This document shows, piece after piece, positions 57,042 through 64,000 of a DNA stretch of 64,000 bases (positions are counted from its first letter, which is position 1; each line of letters begins with the position of its first letter). The DNA is from Halobacillus salinus (lineage in GTDB: Bacteria; Bacillota; Bacilli; Bacillales; Halobacillaceae). Made by a program: the position numbers and the translations under genes. The notes under the pieces were generated by a model that did not search any database, was not told where the DNA came from, and saw only the letters and a program-made list of their open reading frames with translations. The stretch is from positions 1-64,000 of the forward strand of contig NZ_SRJC01000001.1 in the NCBI RefSeq assembly GCF_004684905.1, written 5' to 3'.

Positions 57042-57071
57042 TTGACATTTTCTGAAAGTTGGTTTTATAAT
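57042..57071 (+). promoter_or_regulatory. Sigma-A promoter of the marR-type gene
   Basis: TTGACA, an 18-base spacer, then TATAAT; both hexamers are perfect. Confidence 0.75.
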
Positions 57072-57087
57072 TAGTTAGCTAAACTAA
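57071..57087. promoter_or_regulatory. MarR-type operator 1
   Basis: TTAGTTAGCTAAACTAA, a near-palindrome starting at the end of the -10. A related GTTAGACAAACTAA lies before the glycosyltransferase gene (57580-57594). Confidence 0.6.
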
Positions 57088-57115
57088 CCTTTTCAAAAGG
57101 AGAGGGGGGAGAAAG

Positions 57116-57553
57116 ATGGAGAATATACTACGGGAATTCATCGGAACACTGGATGCGTCGTTCAAGAAGCTGGTGCAGGAAACGATGGAGTCAGCCGGCG
57201 TCTCCAACCTCAGTGTCAATCAGATCCAATATATCGAAACTATCGGACGCTTAGGTTCACCGACTGTCAGTGAAGTGGCGACCCAACTGAACATTTCCAA
57301 AGCATCCGCAACAGCAGCGATCAACAAACTCGTAACGCTCGGTTACGCAGAGAAAAACCAATCGTCCCATGACAAGCGTATTTATCATGTGACGCTGACC
57401 GAGCCGAGCGAAGGATTCATCCAGTTGGAGAATCAGGCATTAAAGCAGTACGTCACATTCATCAGTCAGTCTCTGTCCAATGAGGAAAAGCAGCAATTCG
57501 AAGCGACATTGGAGAAGCTGGTCCAAGGATTTTACCGGAAAGAAAACATCTGA
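57116..57553 (+). CDS. MarR-family regulator
   Basis: A 145-residue winged-helix protein. HTH and wing are visible in PTVSEVATQLNISKASATAAI, then KLVTLGYAEKNQSSHDKRIYHVTLTE (about residues 45-95). It probably represses itself and the glycosyltransferase gene, since similar operator-like sequences precede both. AGGAGAGGGG lies before the ATG. Confidence 0.9.
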   Translation: MENILREFIGTLDASFKKLVQETMESAGVSNLSVNQIQYIETIGRLGSPTVSEVATQLNISKASATAAINKLVTLGYAEKNQSSHDKRIYHVTLTEPSEGFIQLENQALKQYVTFISQSLSNEEKQQFEATLEKLVQGFYRKENI

Positions 57554-57579
57554 TCGAAGGATGTTTTGTTAAGAAGTAA

Positions 57580-57594
57580 GTTAGACAAACTAAT
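57580..57594. promoter_or_regulatory. MarR-type operator 2
   Basis: GTTAGACAAACTAA, related to the site at 57071, between the regulator and the glycosyltransferase gene. Confidence 0.45.
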
Positions 57595-57614
57595 TATTAA
57601 AGGAGATGCGCTCG

Positions 57615-58883
57615 ATGAACATTACCATTCTCACCACCGGTTCAAGAGGTGACACCCAGCCGTTTATCGCATTGGGAAAAGAATTGAAGACGCTCGGTCA
57701 TGAAGTGACTATCACCGCCTTCGAGAACTACCGGGAACTGGTCGACCAGCATGGATTGGGCTTTTCACCGATTCAAGGGGACATCTCAGCGATCACGAAG
57801 GAGATGGCGAAGCTGTCCATCAAGTCCAAGAACCCGGTCCAATTTTTCACGAGTTTCCGGAAGATGAAGCCGTTGCTTGCTGAGAAACAAGTGACGATGC
57901 AAGCGGATCTGTTTGCGGCATGCGAGCGTGCCGACGCCATCCTGTACCATCCTGGTGCAGCAATCGGTCATTTCATCGGAAAAGAGAAGGGCATTCCGGC
58001 GATCCTCGCGTCTCCGTTCCCAATGGGAGAAACCGAAGAGTATCCGTCCCTCATTTTCTACAAGATGCAATTCGGGAAAACCCTCAACCGACTGACAAAC
58101 AAATGGTTTGAAAAAGGGTTCTGGATGACGGTCAAGACGCCAATCCGCACATATTGGAAGCAACGGTTCGGACAAGAGCCCGCCGGTTTCAAGAGCCCCT
58201 ATTCGAAGCGCGACTATCCGATGGTCACGTCGGTCAGTCAACACGTATTTCCGCAAGCGGATGATGAGTCCGCGAGCTTCGGGTACTGGTTCCTCGATGA
58301 AGACCTTACGAACTGGCAGCCACCGCAACCGTTACAGGCATTCTTGGAAAATGGGAAGCAGCCTGTCTACATTGGTTTCGGAAGTACGTACGATGACCAA
58401 GCCATTGAGACCACTGAAATGATGATCGAAGCCCTGCGCCGCACGGGACAGCGCGGCATCCTTGCGACAGGATGGAATGAGGAGAGGGAGAGCGTGTCCC
58501 ATTCAGATGATATCTTCTTCACTGATAGCATCCCCCACACCTGGCTGTTTCCGAAACTCGCAGGAGTCGTACATCACGGTGGCGCCGGCACTACAGCTGC
58601 AACATTCCGGTCCGGCGTACCAGGTCTCGTCATCCCCCACGGCAACGACCAATTCGCATGGGGCAAGCGCACTGAAGAACTCGGCGTCGGACCGTCCCCG
58701 ATACCGAAAGAAAAGTTGACCACAGACAAGCTCGAACACGGCATTAGGCAAATGCTCACACCCGCCATCCAACAAAAAGCGGACCAGCTCGGAAGCCGAC
58801 TTCAACAAGAGAATGGAGCCCGTGACACAGCCTTGTACCTGCAGGAGATACTCACAGGGTCCGGGCCCTCGTCCCAGAGATGA
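57615..58883 (+). CDS. UDP-glycosyltransferase, GT1/GT28-like
   Basis: A 422-residue GT-B enzyme. The N-terminus NITILTTGSRGDTQPFIALG is the sterol/macrolide-type glycosyltransferase start; the donor site is AGVVHHGGAGTTAATFRSGVP, then VIPHGNDQFAWG (about residues 315-350). It attaches a sugar from a nucleotide donor to a lipid, drug or similar acceptor. Control by the neighbouring MarR fits a detoxification role; this is inferred. The last residues SGPSSQR are encoded by a family 1 arm. ATG 57615 follows AAAGGAG. Confidence 0.9.
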   Translation: MNITILTTGSRGDTQPFIALGKELKTLGHEVTITAFENYRELVDQHGLGFSPIQGDISAITKEMAKLSIKSKNPVQFFTSFRKMKPLLAEKQVTMQADLFAACERADAILYHPGAAIGHFIGKEKGIPAILASPFPMGETEEYPSLIFYKMQFGKTLNRLTNKWFEKGFWMTVKTPIRTYWKQRFGQEPAGFKSPYSKRDYPMVTSVSQHVFPQADDESASFGYWFLDEDLTNWQPPQPLQAFLENGKQPVYIGFGSTYDDQAIETTEMMIEALRRTGQRGILATGWNEERESVSHSDDIFFTDSIPHTWLFPKLAGVVHHGGAGTTAATFRSGVPGLVIPHGNDQFAWGKRTEELGVGPSPIPKEKLTTDKLEHGIRQMLTPAIQQKADQLGSRLQQENGARDTALYLQEILTGSGPSSQR

Positions 58884-58944
58884 ACAAGAAAAGCAAGCGC
58901 GAAAGCACGCCCTCCTTGTATATGGGGACAAACTCCCTGTCCCC
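58858..58944. repeat. Family 1 repeat, two arms, one inside a gene end
   Basis: GGGTCCGGGCCCTCGTCCC (58858, inside the glycosyltransferase 3' end) and GGGGACAAACTCCCTGTCCCC (58924). Confidence 0.8.
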
Positions 58945-58997
58945 ATGAAACCACATGCCCCTCTCGTCCGTAATATAGGAAGAAAAGGAGGGAGCGC

Positions 58998-59543
58998 ATG
59001 TTAACTACGTTCTCGATAACAGGCTTTTTGATCCTGCTGGGCACCATCGCTATCATGGTACTGCTCATCAAACGGATCAACATCAAGTTCTTGAAACATC
59101 CATTCATGAAGATCACACTCACCGTCGCAGCCGTCGCCTTCATCTTCTACAGTTACCTAAGCATCAACAAGCCGCTCGAAAGCCATAGCCGTATCTTCAA
59201 TGGGGAGAACCCGACCATCATGATCGCAACGATTGAGAATGAAGGCTTCGCCGGCTTCACGATCCGTGACGTCACCGTGAACGGGGGAGAGATACCGAAG
59301 GAAGTACGTCTCGTCACAAGCACCACCAAAGGCATGCCGAGACCCGCTGATTGGGATGAACGCGCACAAGGTTCACAAGATTACCAGTTCCAAGATACGC
59401 AAGCTCAAACGATTCCACCCACCGATGAAGAATCGGGAACCTATTATGGAATCGGCATTGAAAACGACCAACCGATCAAAACCATCGACATCACCTATAC
59501 ATACTTCGGCTTCCCATTTGAAAAAGTCATCGAGCACAACTAG
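58998..59543 (+). CDS. Membrane protein with extracytoplasmic domain, unknown
   Basis: A 181-residue protein with two N-terminal helices (about residues 7-24 and 39-54) and a soluble beta-rich C-terminal domain beginning ESHSRIFNGENPTIMIATIENEG, which resembles immunoglobulin-like folds. GGAGGG precedes the ATG. Function unknown. Confidence 0.65.
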   Translation: MLTTFSITGFLILLGTIAIMVLLIKRINIKFLKHPFMKITLTVAAVAFIFYSYLSINKPLESHSRIFNGENPTIMIATIENEGFAGFTIRDVTVNGGEIPKEVRLVTSTTKGMPRPADWDERAQGSQDYQFQDTQAQTIPPTDEESGTYYGIGIENDQPIKTIDITYTYFGFPFEKVIEHN

Positions 59544-59553
59544 GGCTCTTCAT

Positions 59554-59600
59554 GGGGCCCGGGCCTCTGTCCCTAAAAGTGGGACGAGGGCCCGGTCCCC
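59554..59600. repeat. Family 1 repeat, paired arms
   Basis: GGGGCCCGGGCCTCTGTCCC and GGGACGAGGGCCCGGTCCCC. Confidence 0.88.
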
Positions 59601-59670
59601 ACAGAAGCATCATCCGACCGAAGAGAGGGTATGATGTAGTAATGGCATTTTCACCGATAGGAGGGGTACT

Positions 59671-60060
59671 TTGAAGATTAAATGGGTCATCGGTTTAGCC
59701 CTGTTTCTGCTGACGCTCGCCGCCTGCTCCAGTGAAGACATCCTCATCTTCCAGGACAAAAGTGAAAACTGGTCCGTGGAATACGAAGCGAAACCGAACG
59801 GCGAGAACGCGGAATCAACGAACCTCCGCATCGCCTACATCGGAGAAGGCGATCCACCCGAAACCATCGATTACGAGTACGACACAGGGTCAGGTTCGGG
59901 AGGTGGGACCAACGCTTCCCTCGATGACGGCGTGATGGAAGGTGGAGAGGATTCTTGTTCTGGATGTTCGACGACGTCAAAAGGTGATGAGATCACGGTC
60001 ACCGTGGAGTGGGATGGTAAGAAGGAAGAACTCACATTGGAGCCACGGAACGGTTCCTAG
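59671..60060 (+). CDS. Small lipoprotein, TTG start
   Basis: A 129-residue protein starting at TTG 59671 with AGGAGGGG upstream. Signal peptide KIKWVIGLALFLLTLAAC, lipidated Cys at residue 19. The mature part is acidic, beta-rich and has a Gly/Ser-rich middle (GSGSGGGTN) and a CSGC pair. Function unknown. Confidence 0.7.
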   Translation: MKIKWVIGLALFLLTLAACSSEDILIFQDKSENWSVEYEAKPNGENAESTNLRIAYIGEGDPPETIDYEYDTGSGSGGGTNASLDDGVMEGGEDSCSGCSTTSKGDEITVTVEWDGKKEELTLEPRNGS

Positions 60061-60088
60061 AAAAGCAGCTCAAATGAGTTGCTTTTTT
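60061..60088 (+). terminator. Terminator after the lipoprotein gene
   Basis: AAAAGCAGCTC / GAGTTGCTTTT stem and further T. Confidence 0.8.
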
Positions 60089-60094
60089 CATTTT

Positions 60095-60481
60095 TCACGA
60101 CAGAAAAAAGTAATAACTCACCACAGCCACGCACGTCGAAACCAACAATCCGACATTCTCAACCAACCCCATCCACTCAAAATAAGGCATCCCGACAACC
60201 AAATTCACTACACAAATCCCGAGCCCGATCCCAAGTAAGACCGCAAACCGCGCCCAAACCCCAAGCCGTCCAGCCAACCATCTGTCCAAAGGTACGACCA
60301 CAACAAAAAAGAACAGCGCGTACAACATGAAGTACATGATGAACGTCAGCACATAAATCAATCCGACAGACACCACATTCCCCTCGAGAGCACCCCATGT
60401 TTGGAAAAGGAAGACGAGCACCATTATAGCTGCCCCGACCACCGAACTGCGGATCGCAACATCCGTATTTTTCATGACCAT
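60095..60481 (-). CDS. Four-helix membrane protein of unknown function
   Basis: A 128-residue protein with four helices (about 10-28, 38-62, 75-92 and 102-126). AGGGG lies before the ATG at 60481, with another in-frame ATG two codons later. Convergent with the lipoprotein gene. No family is recognised. Confidence 0.55.
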   Translation of the reverse strand: MVMKNTDVAIRSSVVGAAIMVLVFLFQTWGALEGNVVSVGLIYVLTFIMYFMLYALFFFVVVVPLDRWLAGRLGVWARFAVLLGIGLGICVVNLVVGMPYFEWMGLVENVGLLVSTCVAVVSYYFFLS

Positions 60482-60574
60482 CACACCCCTAAAGACAAAT
60501 TTATGTAATGCACGTACACCTACGACCATAAGCTTAAGTAGAGCTTGTCACAACAAACGAAAGGTGGAAACAAC

Positions 60575-60919
60575 ATGAGCAGAACAACAGAAATGGTACT
60601 CGGCATCCTCGGAGGCCTATTCGGATTCGGAGCCGCCTCGTTCGCCCTTTTCATCGGAGCCGTCGACGAATCGCTCAACGGCGCAACCGAAATCAGCGCA
60701 CTCGGCAAGACCGCCTTCTTCTTCAGCATGATCGCAATCGCAGGCGGCATCCTCGTCCAATTCAAGCCGAAACTCGCCGGCTGGCTCATGCTCGTATCGG
60801 GCGTCGGCCTCGTCATCGCCATCAGCCTGTTCGGCGTGCTGCCTGCTTTGTTCTTGATTGCTGCGGGTCTTATGGGTATCGTCCGGAAAGAAGCTACACA
60901 AGTGAACAGGGTCGCCTGA
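60575..60919 (+). CDS. DUF4064-like membrane protein
   Basis: A 114-residue protein with four hydrophobic stretches. The start SRTTEMVLGILGGLFGFGAASFALFIG and the pattern through LLIAAGLMGIVRKE fit DUF4064 proteins, whose function is unknown. AAAGGTGG precedes ATG 60575. Confidence 0.7.
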   Translation: MSRTTEMVLGILGGLFGFGAASFALFIGAVDESLNGATEISALGKTAFFFSMIAIAGGILVQFKPKLAGWLMLVSGVGLVIAISLFGVLPALFLIAAGLMGIVRKEATQVNRVA

Positions 60920-60969
60920 CGCGAACTTTAACAAAGAGGCTCTGTTAAAATTAAGTGTTGATTCAATCT

Positions 60970-61003
60970 AAAAAAGAGACGCTCTCACAGCGTCTCTTTT
61001 TTT
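60970..61003 (+). terminator. Bidirectional terminator
   Basis: AAAAAGAGACGCT / AGCGTCTCTTTTT stem, T tract on both strands, between convergent genes. Confidence 0.9.
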
Positions 61004-61245
61004 AGAAATATATTATTGTGGTTAATAAAAATAGTACAGCGATTAAAATCGAAAAAATACTTTATCTCTTTTCTTAACATATATGCGACTAAAACTTCAC
61101 TGAAGCACAATAAGATCATCATTCCACCGAGGTAATAAATGAACGTCGGTGTTGAAAAAGTGTATATGAGATTTACTAGGAGAATTGCTCCTATGCAAAT
61201 AGAAAGAAGTATGGAAATCATTCTTTCGATTTTTTCTAAGTTCAA
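60985..61245 (-). CDS. Small membrane protein, probable TTG start
   Basis: An 86-residue protein with two or three helices (ISILLSICIGAILLVNLIY, then YYLGGMMILLCFSEVLVAYM). TTG 61245 is preceded by GGGAGG; an ATG at 61272 has no ribosome binding site. AT-rich, unlike the neighbours. Its 3' end runs into the terminator stem. Confidence 0.45.
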   Translation of the reverse strand: MNLEKIERMISILLSICIGAILLVNLIYTFSTPTFIYYLGGMMILLCFSEVLVAYMLRKEIKYFFDFNRCTIFINHNNIFLKKETL

Positions 61246-61340
61246 ACTGAATTTCCTCCCATTAGGCAGCATTGATAACTCCAATATAGCAATCCTTCCT
61301 AAATATTTAAATACCGACAGTAAACGTCGACGGAGCCAAC

Positions 61341-61370
61341 AAAAAAAGACCGCCATCCAAGCGGTCTTTT
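61341..61370 (-). terminator. Terminator of the McrBC-like operon
   Basis: AAGACCGC / GCGGTCTT stem, seven T on the minus strand. Confidence 0.88.
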
Positions 61371-61376
61371 CTCATT

Positions 61377-61781
61377 TTACTCCTCATACGCAACCATCAA
61401 TTTATCCCACACATCCGCCTTCAACTGCTCCAGCTGCGGCTTCACAAACTGCGGAACCATCTTCCCGAGCTTCAAGCAGAAGTCATCGAGCGAAACGCCT
61501 TCCATCCGCTCGATCCCCTCGAACAGATCACGGACCTCGTCCAATGTGCCGAGAGTGAGCGCATAGTCGAGCACTTCCTCCACGAGCTGGTCGCGGTGCT
61601 GTCTGCGCTCCTTGTACTCAGCGATATATTCGTTCAACTTCATCAATTCCGCCTCGCTCATTCTAGGATCGCCTCCCACATCGAGCCGGTGCCCCTTCAT
61701 AAAAGAGAAGTGCACCGAGATGCTTTCCGTGACCTCCAGTTCATAGTCAGAGAAGACGGTTTGATACGTATCCATATTCAT
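61377..61781 (-). CDS. Third gene of the McrBC-like operon, unknown
   Basis: A 134-residue soluble, acidic, helical protein (ELMKLNEYIAEYKERRQHRDQLVEEVL). I recognise no family. It starts 14 bases after the nuclease-like gene with AGGAGGAA upstream, so it is in the operon and may be an accessory or immunity-like factor. ATG 61781 was chosen over the longer frame, which overlaps the nuclease gene. Confidence 0.65.
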   Translation of the reverse strand: MNMDTYQTVFSDYELEVTESISVHFSFMKGHRLDVGGDPRMSEAELMKLNEYIAEYKERRQHRDQLVEEVLDYALTLGTLDEVRDLFEGIERMEGVSLDDFCLKLGKMVPQFVKPQLEQLKADVWDKLMVAYEE

Positions 61782-61795
61782 ATTTGCTTCCTCCT

Positions 61796-63595
61796 TCACA
61801 CCGGATCCTTCAACCACCGGTCCAGAATCGTTTCAATTTCCTTCTGTCCGACGACATCGTCATCCGTCGGATAAAATTGGACGAACTTGCCCGCTTCCGT
61901 ATTCAGCACGACCGATTCGTTCGCCTTGCCCGGATAGACGCAGATCACTTCCCGGATCCTGCTGAAGTAATCGTTCCGGTACGGGCAATAATACTTGATG
62001 CCGATGTATTCGTTCATCTGTTCGGCCGCCTTCGTACTCCCGCTCGCAGAATGGATGTTGCGGAGCGGGCTGTACTTCACCTCGATAATCACAGAAGACC
62101 GGTAGAGCGGCTCGCCACTGGTCGTATCGTAATGATCGATCCGGATATCGGGTTTGCGTTTCGCGAATTTAGAGAAAAAGTAGCTCCCATTCGCGATCGC
62201 TTCCTTCGACCGGTATTCGACTTCCTGGTCGTAGACGAGATGGACCTCTGCCCCGTCTTTCTCGAGCACGACCGCCGTCCCTTCATGGAGCTCGGAGAAC
62301 AGGAGCCCGTCCTTCAGCTGACGGGCTAGCGAATCCTGCTTGAACGCGTAGCCGCGATCTGCGAATGATCGGATCATTTTCAACAACGTATAATACTCAT
62401 ACAACTTCGACGTCGGATGGAGCACTGGTACCTTGTCCCGCGAGTGCCCACGCTCCACGCGTGACCCCACATTCTTCCACAACTTCAGGAACGACAGATA
62501 CCCGCGGCCGGACATCTGCGCCGGCACCCGCGGATGCACCTCGTCCACTTGGCGCCAGAACGGTCGCCTCAACTTCGATTCGATCAGACGCTGATAAACC
62601 GCTACCCGGTCGAGCACTTCCCGGAGACCATCGCGCTTTTCGAGTAGCACTTTGCGGTTCTCCTTTTTCCCGATCACGCTGTTCCGCGTCATCACATCAT
62701 TACGGGTCGTCACCGATTTCGCAGGTGCAAGGTTATCGCCTTGAATGGTCCGGATCTCCTCCGCATACTGCCCCGCCAACGCATCCAACCGATCCTTCTC
62801 TTGAAAAAGGTCGCGCATCAGCCGGTCGAGGGAGGTGAGCAGCGACTTGACCCGATACTTTACATACTGGTTCTCCGGTGTGTCGACGTCGGTATGGTGT
62901 TTCCTGTTCAGGAATTTGCCGGCGTGCCTCGCGCCTTTCGAGGAGTGCTGCCACTCGAGACTGCGCCGGTCGAGCCGCTTCGGCGTCTGCTCGATCCGGT
63001 AATGCCGCTTCACGCTCGCATCCGTTTCCCGTTCGATCGAATCGAGCGCTGACGCCAATTCCGAATGGGACGCATCCAACCACTCGAGCAGGCCCTGCTG
63101 GCTCCGGTTCAAGCCGGACAGCGGGCCACCGAGTTGCGCCATCTGCCGGTGGTGATGGACCGTAAGCCCCGGCAGTTCGCCTTCGATCAAGTCCGCAATC
63201 TGGGAGAACTGTGCTTCACTCAAATGGTGGGGGATGACGCGGATCGCTCCGTAATAGACGGCGCCACCGATCTCCACTTCATAGATGAAATCTCCGTTCG
63301 ACCAAGGATAAGCACTCAGCTCGTCTGTCGGATAGATTTTCTGGTAAGGTGCCGAGTAGGAAAACGAGAAAGATATCGCCTCCTCATCGACTGTCGGAAA
63401 ACGCAGCTCCGCGTCCGCTCCGAGCACTTGGACGCTCAGACGCTGATACTCATAGATCGGAACCGTCGTTTCGCCTAGCACACCCGCCTCTTTCGTCCGG
63501 GCGAGCTTCGTGACCGGAACGATCTCTTCCCCCGAAGTGAGCGTCATCTCCACGCCGAGGTCGCGTACCTCGACTGGCTCAGTTCGTAAAGCCAT
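61796..63595 (-). CDS. DUF2357/McrC-like protein with PD-(D/E)XK nuclease signature
   Basis: A 599-residue protein. Residues about 60-350 resemble the DUF2357 domain (RLDRRSLEWQHSSKGARHAGKF, then FLNRKHHTDVDTPENQYVKY). The C-terminal part has a nuclease-like core: KPDIRIDHYD (about 480) and SSVIIEVKYSP (about 505) supply the D, E and K. Such proteins pair with McrB-type AAA motors in type IV restriction-like and related defence systems. The 17-base overlap with the upstream AAA gene supports a joint complex. The target is unknown. Confidence 0.75.
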   Translation of the reverse strand: MALRTEPVEVRDLGVEMTLTSGEEIVPVTKLARTKEAGVLGETTVPIYEYQRLSVQVLGADAELRFPTVDEEAISFSFSYSAPYQKIYPTDELSAYPWSNGDFIYEVEIGGAVYYGAIRVIPHHLSEAQFSQIADLIEGELPGLTVHHHRQMAQLGGPLSGLNRSQQGLLEWLDASHSELASALDSIERETDASVKRHYRIEQTPKRLDRRSLEWQHSSKGARHAGKFLNRKHHTDVDTPENQYVKYRVKSLLTSLDRLMRDLFQEKDRLDALAGQYAEEIRTIQGDNLAPAKSVTTRNDVMTRNSVIGKKENRKVLLEKRDGLREVLDRVAVYQRLIESKLRRPFWRQVDEVHPRVPAQMSGRGYLSFLKLWKNVGSRVERGHSRDKVPVLHPTSKLYEYYTLLKMIRSFADRGYAFKQDSLARQLKDGLLFSELHEGTAVVLEKDGAEVHLVYDQEVEYRSKEAIANGSYFFSKFAKRKPDIRIDHYDTTSGEPLYRSSVIIEVKYSPLRNIHSASGSTKAAEQMNEYIGIKYYCPYRNDYFSRIREVICVYPGKANESVVLNTEAGKFVQFYPTDDDVVGQKEIETILDRWLKDPV

Positions 63596-64000
63596 ACATC
63601 ATCAGCTCTTTTGCTTTATTCTCCAAGGTCTGAAGCGACGCCTCGAATGAGGAGGCGAGCTGGGCTTCATCCGACCGGAACAGATCCGCAAGCGCACCGT
63701 CTTCGTATTCCGACACGCCGCCGGCACTCATCATCTCGCCGACGAGCGGGCGGGCGAACGTATCCATGCCTTTGATCTTCGTCAGGATCCGCTGGTCGAT
63801 CTGCAAGTCGAACAACCGTCTGCGATCGATCACGTCGCTTCCGTCTTCATCCTTCGGCACGTTCTGCAGGAACTCGCTGATGGCGAGCGCTACACGGAAC
63901 GAGACCCCTTTTTGCGGATCGTTGCCGCTGATCAGGCGGTGCAGCTCATCGAGGATATGCAGCTCCGACTCGGTCAGCGCATCGAGCCCGGTCTCTTCGG
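63579..64000 (-). CDS. AAA-type (McrB-like) ATPase, C-terminal end, cut by window edge
   Basis: The last 140 or so residues of a protein that continues past the right edge; the frame is open to 64000 (reading EETGLDALTESELHILDELH at the edge). SFRVALAISEFLQN and DLQIDQRILTKIKG fit the helical end of McrB-type AAA proteins seen beside DUF2357 genes. Walker motifs are not in the window, so the assignment depends on context. Confidence 0.55.
   Translation of the reverse strand, partial: EETGLDALTESELHILDELHRLISGNDPQKGVSFRVALAISEFLQNVPKDEDGSDVIDRRRLFDLQIDQRILTKIKGMDTFARPLVGEMMSAGGVSEYEDGALADLFRSDEAQLASSFEASLQTLENKAKELMMYGFTN

Overview
The window looks like a chromosomal segment of a low-GC Gram-positive bacterium of the Bacillaceae, most likely a halotolerant or halophilic genus such as Halobacillus or a relative. 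The basis is AGGAGG-type ribosome binding sites, CcpA-type cre sites, a PerR-like box, a B. subtilis-like yuk/ywq type VII secretion gene order, a class II GalT, Gram-positive GlpK features, and several salt or ion homeostasis genes (NhaP, KtrB, a BCCT osmolyte carrier). The genus is inference only.

Layout. 1-127: end of an IS256-type insertion sequence. 0.2-5.1 kb: small membrane proteins, an NhaP-type antiporter, an SDR-like protein, a KtrB/TrkH potassium channel subunit and a PH-like protein. 5.1-9.3 kb: a staygreen-family protein, a NERD protein and catalase-peroxidase katG with a PerR-type box. 10.9-15.7 kb: galKET and a LacI-type regulator, with a cre site and a two-arm operator. 15.8-20.4 kb: a GH2 glycosidase, a GPH sugar symporter and an ArsR-type regulator with a large C-terminal domain. 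20.5-30.9 kb: PRC-barrel protein, a GGDEF protein, Crp/Fnr regulator, lipoprotein, BCCT carrier, a polytopic permease-like protein and an alanyl-tRNA editing protein. 31.0-33.6 kb: a manganese/zinc-type ABC importer. 35.9-46.8 kb: a type VII secretion locus (esxA-yukD-essB-essC) running directly into an LXG toxin module (two small helper proteins, an LXG protein ending in a glycine zipper, then four related small membrane proteins plus a remnant of a fifth). 49.2-54.1 kb: glpF-glpK-dhaK-dhaL-dhaM, a glycerol and dihydroxyacetone pathway with a leader terminator and a cre site. 54.4-60.9 kb: nitroreductase, TetR regulator with a divergent quinone oxidoreductase, MarR regulator with a glycosyltransferase, and several small membrane proteins and lipoproteins. 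61.4-64 kb: a McrBC-like operon (AAA protein end, DUF2357/PD-(D/E)XK-like nuclease, small protein), probably defensive.

Two dispersed repeat families fill the gaps between genes. Family 1 consists of GC-rich palindromic arms of about 20 bp, starting GGGG and ending GTCCC, found at about 27 sites. Most sites are paired inverted arms whose inner bases change together, several sites bracket a terminator, and three run into the 3' end of a gene and encode its last residues. Family 2 consists of clusters of hairpin units built on GGCAGAGAG/CTCTCTGCC, found in five gaps.

The most interesting system is the type VII effector module. Its LXG protein has a C-terminal glycine zipper like membrane-depolarising toxins, and it is followed by an array of divergent paralogous membrane proteins, including a decayed copy, which looks like an accumulated bank of immunity proteins. 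No EsaA or EssA homologue is seen next to the secretion core in this window.
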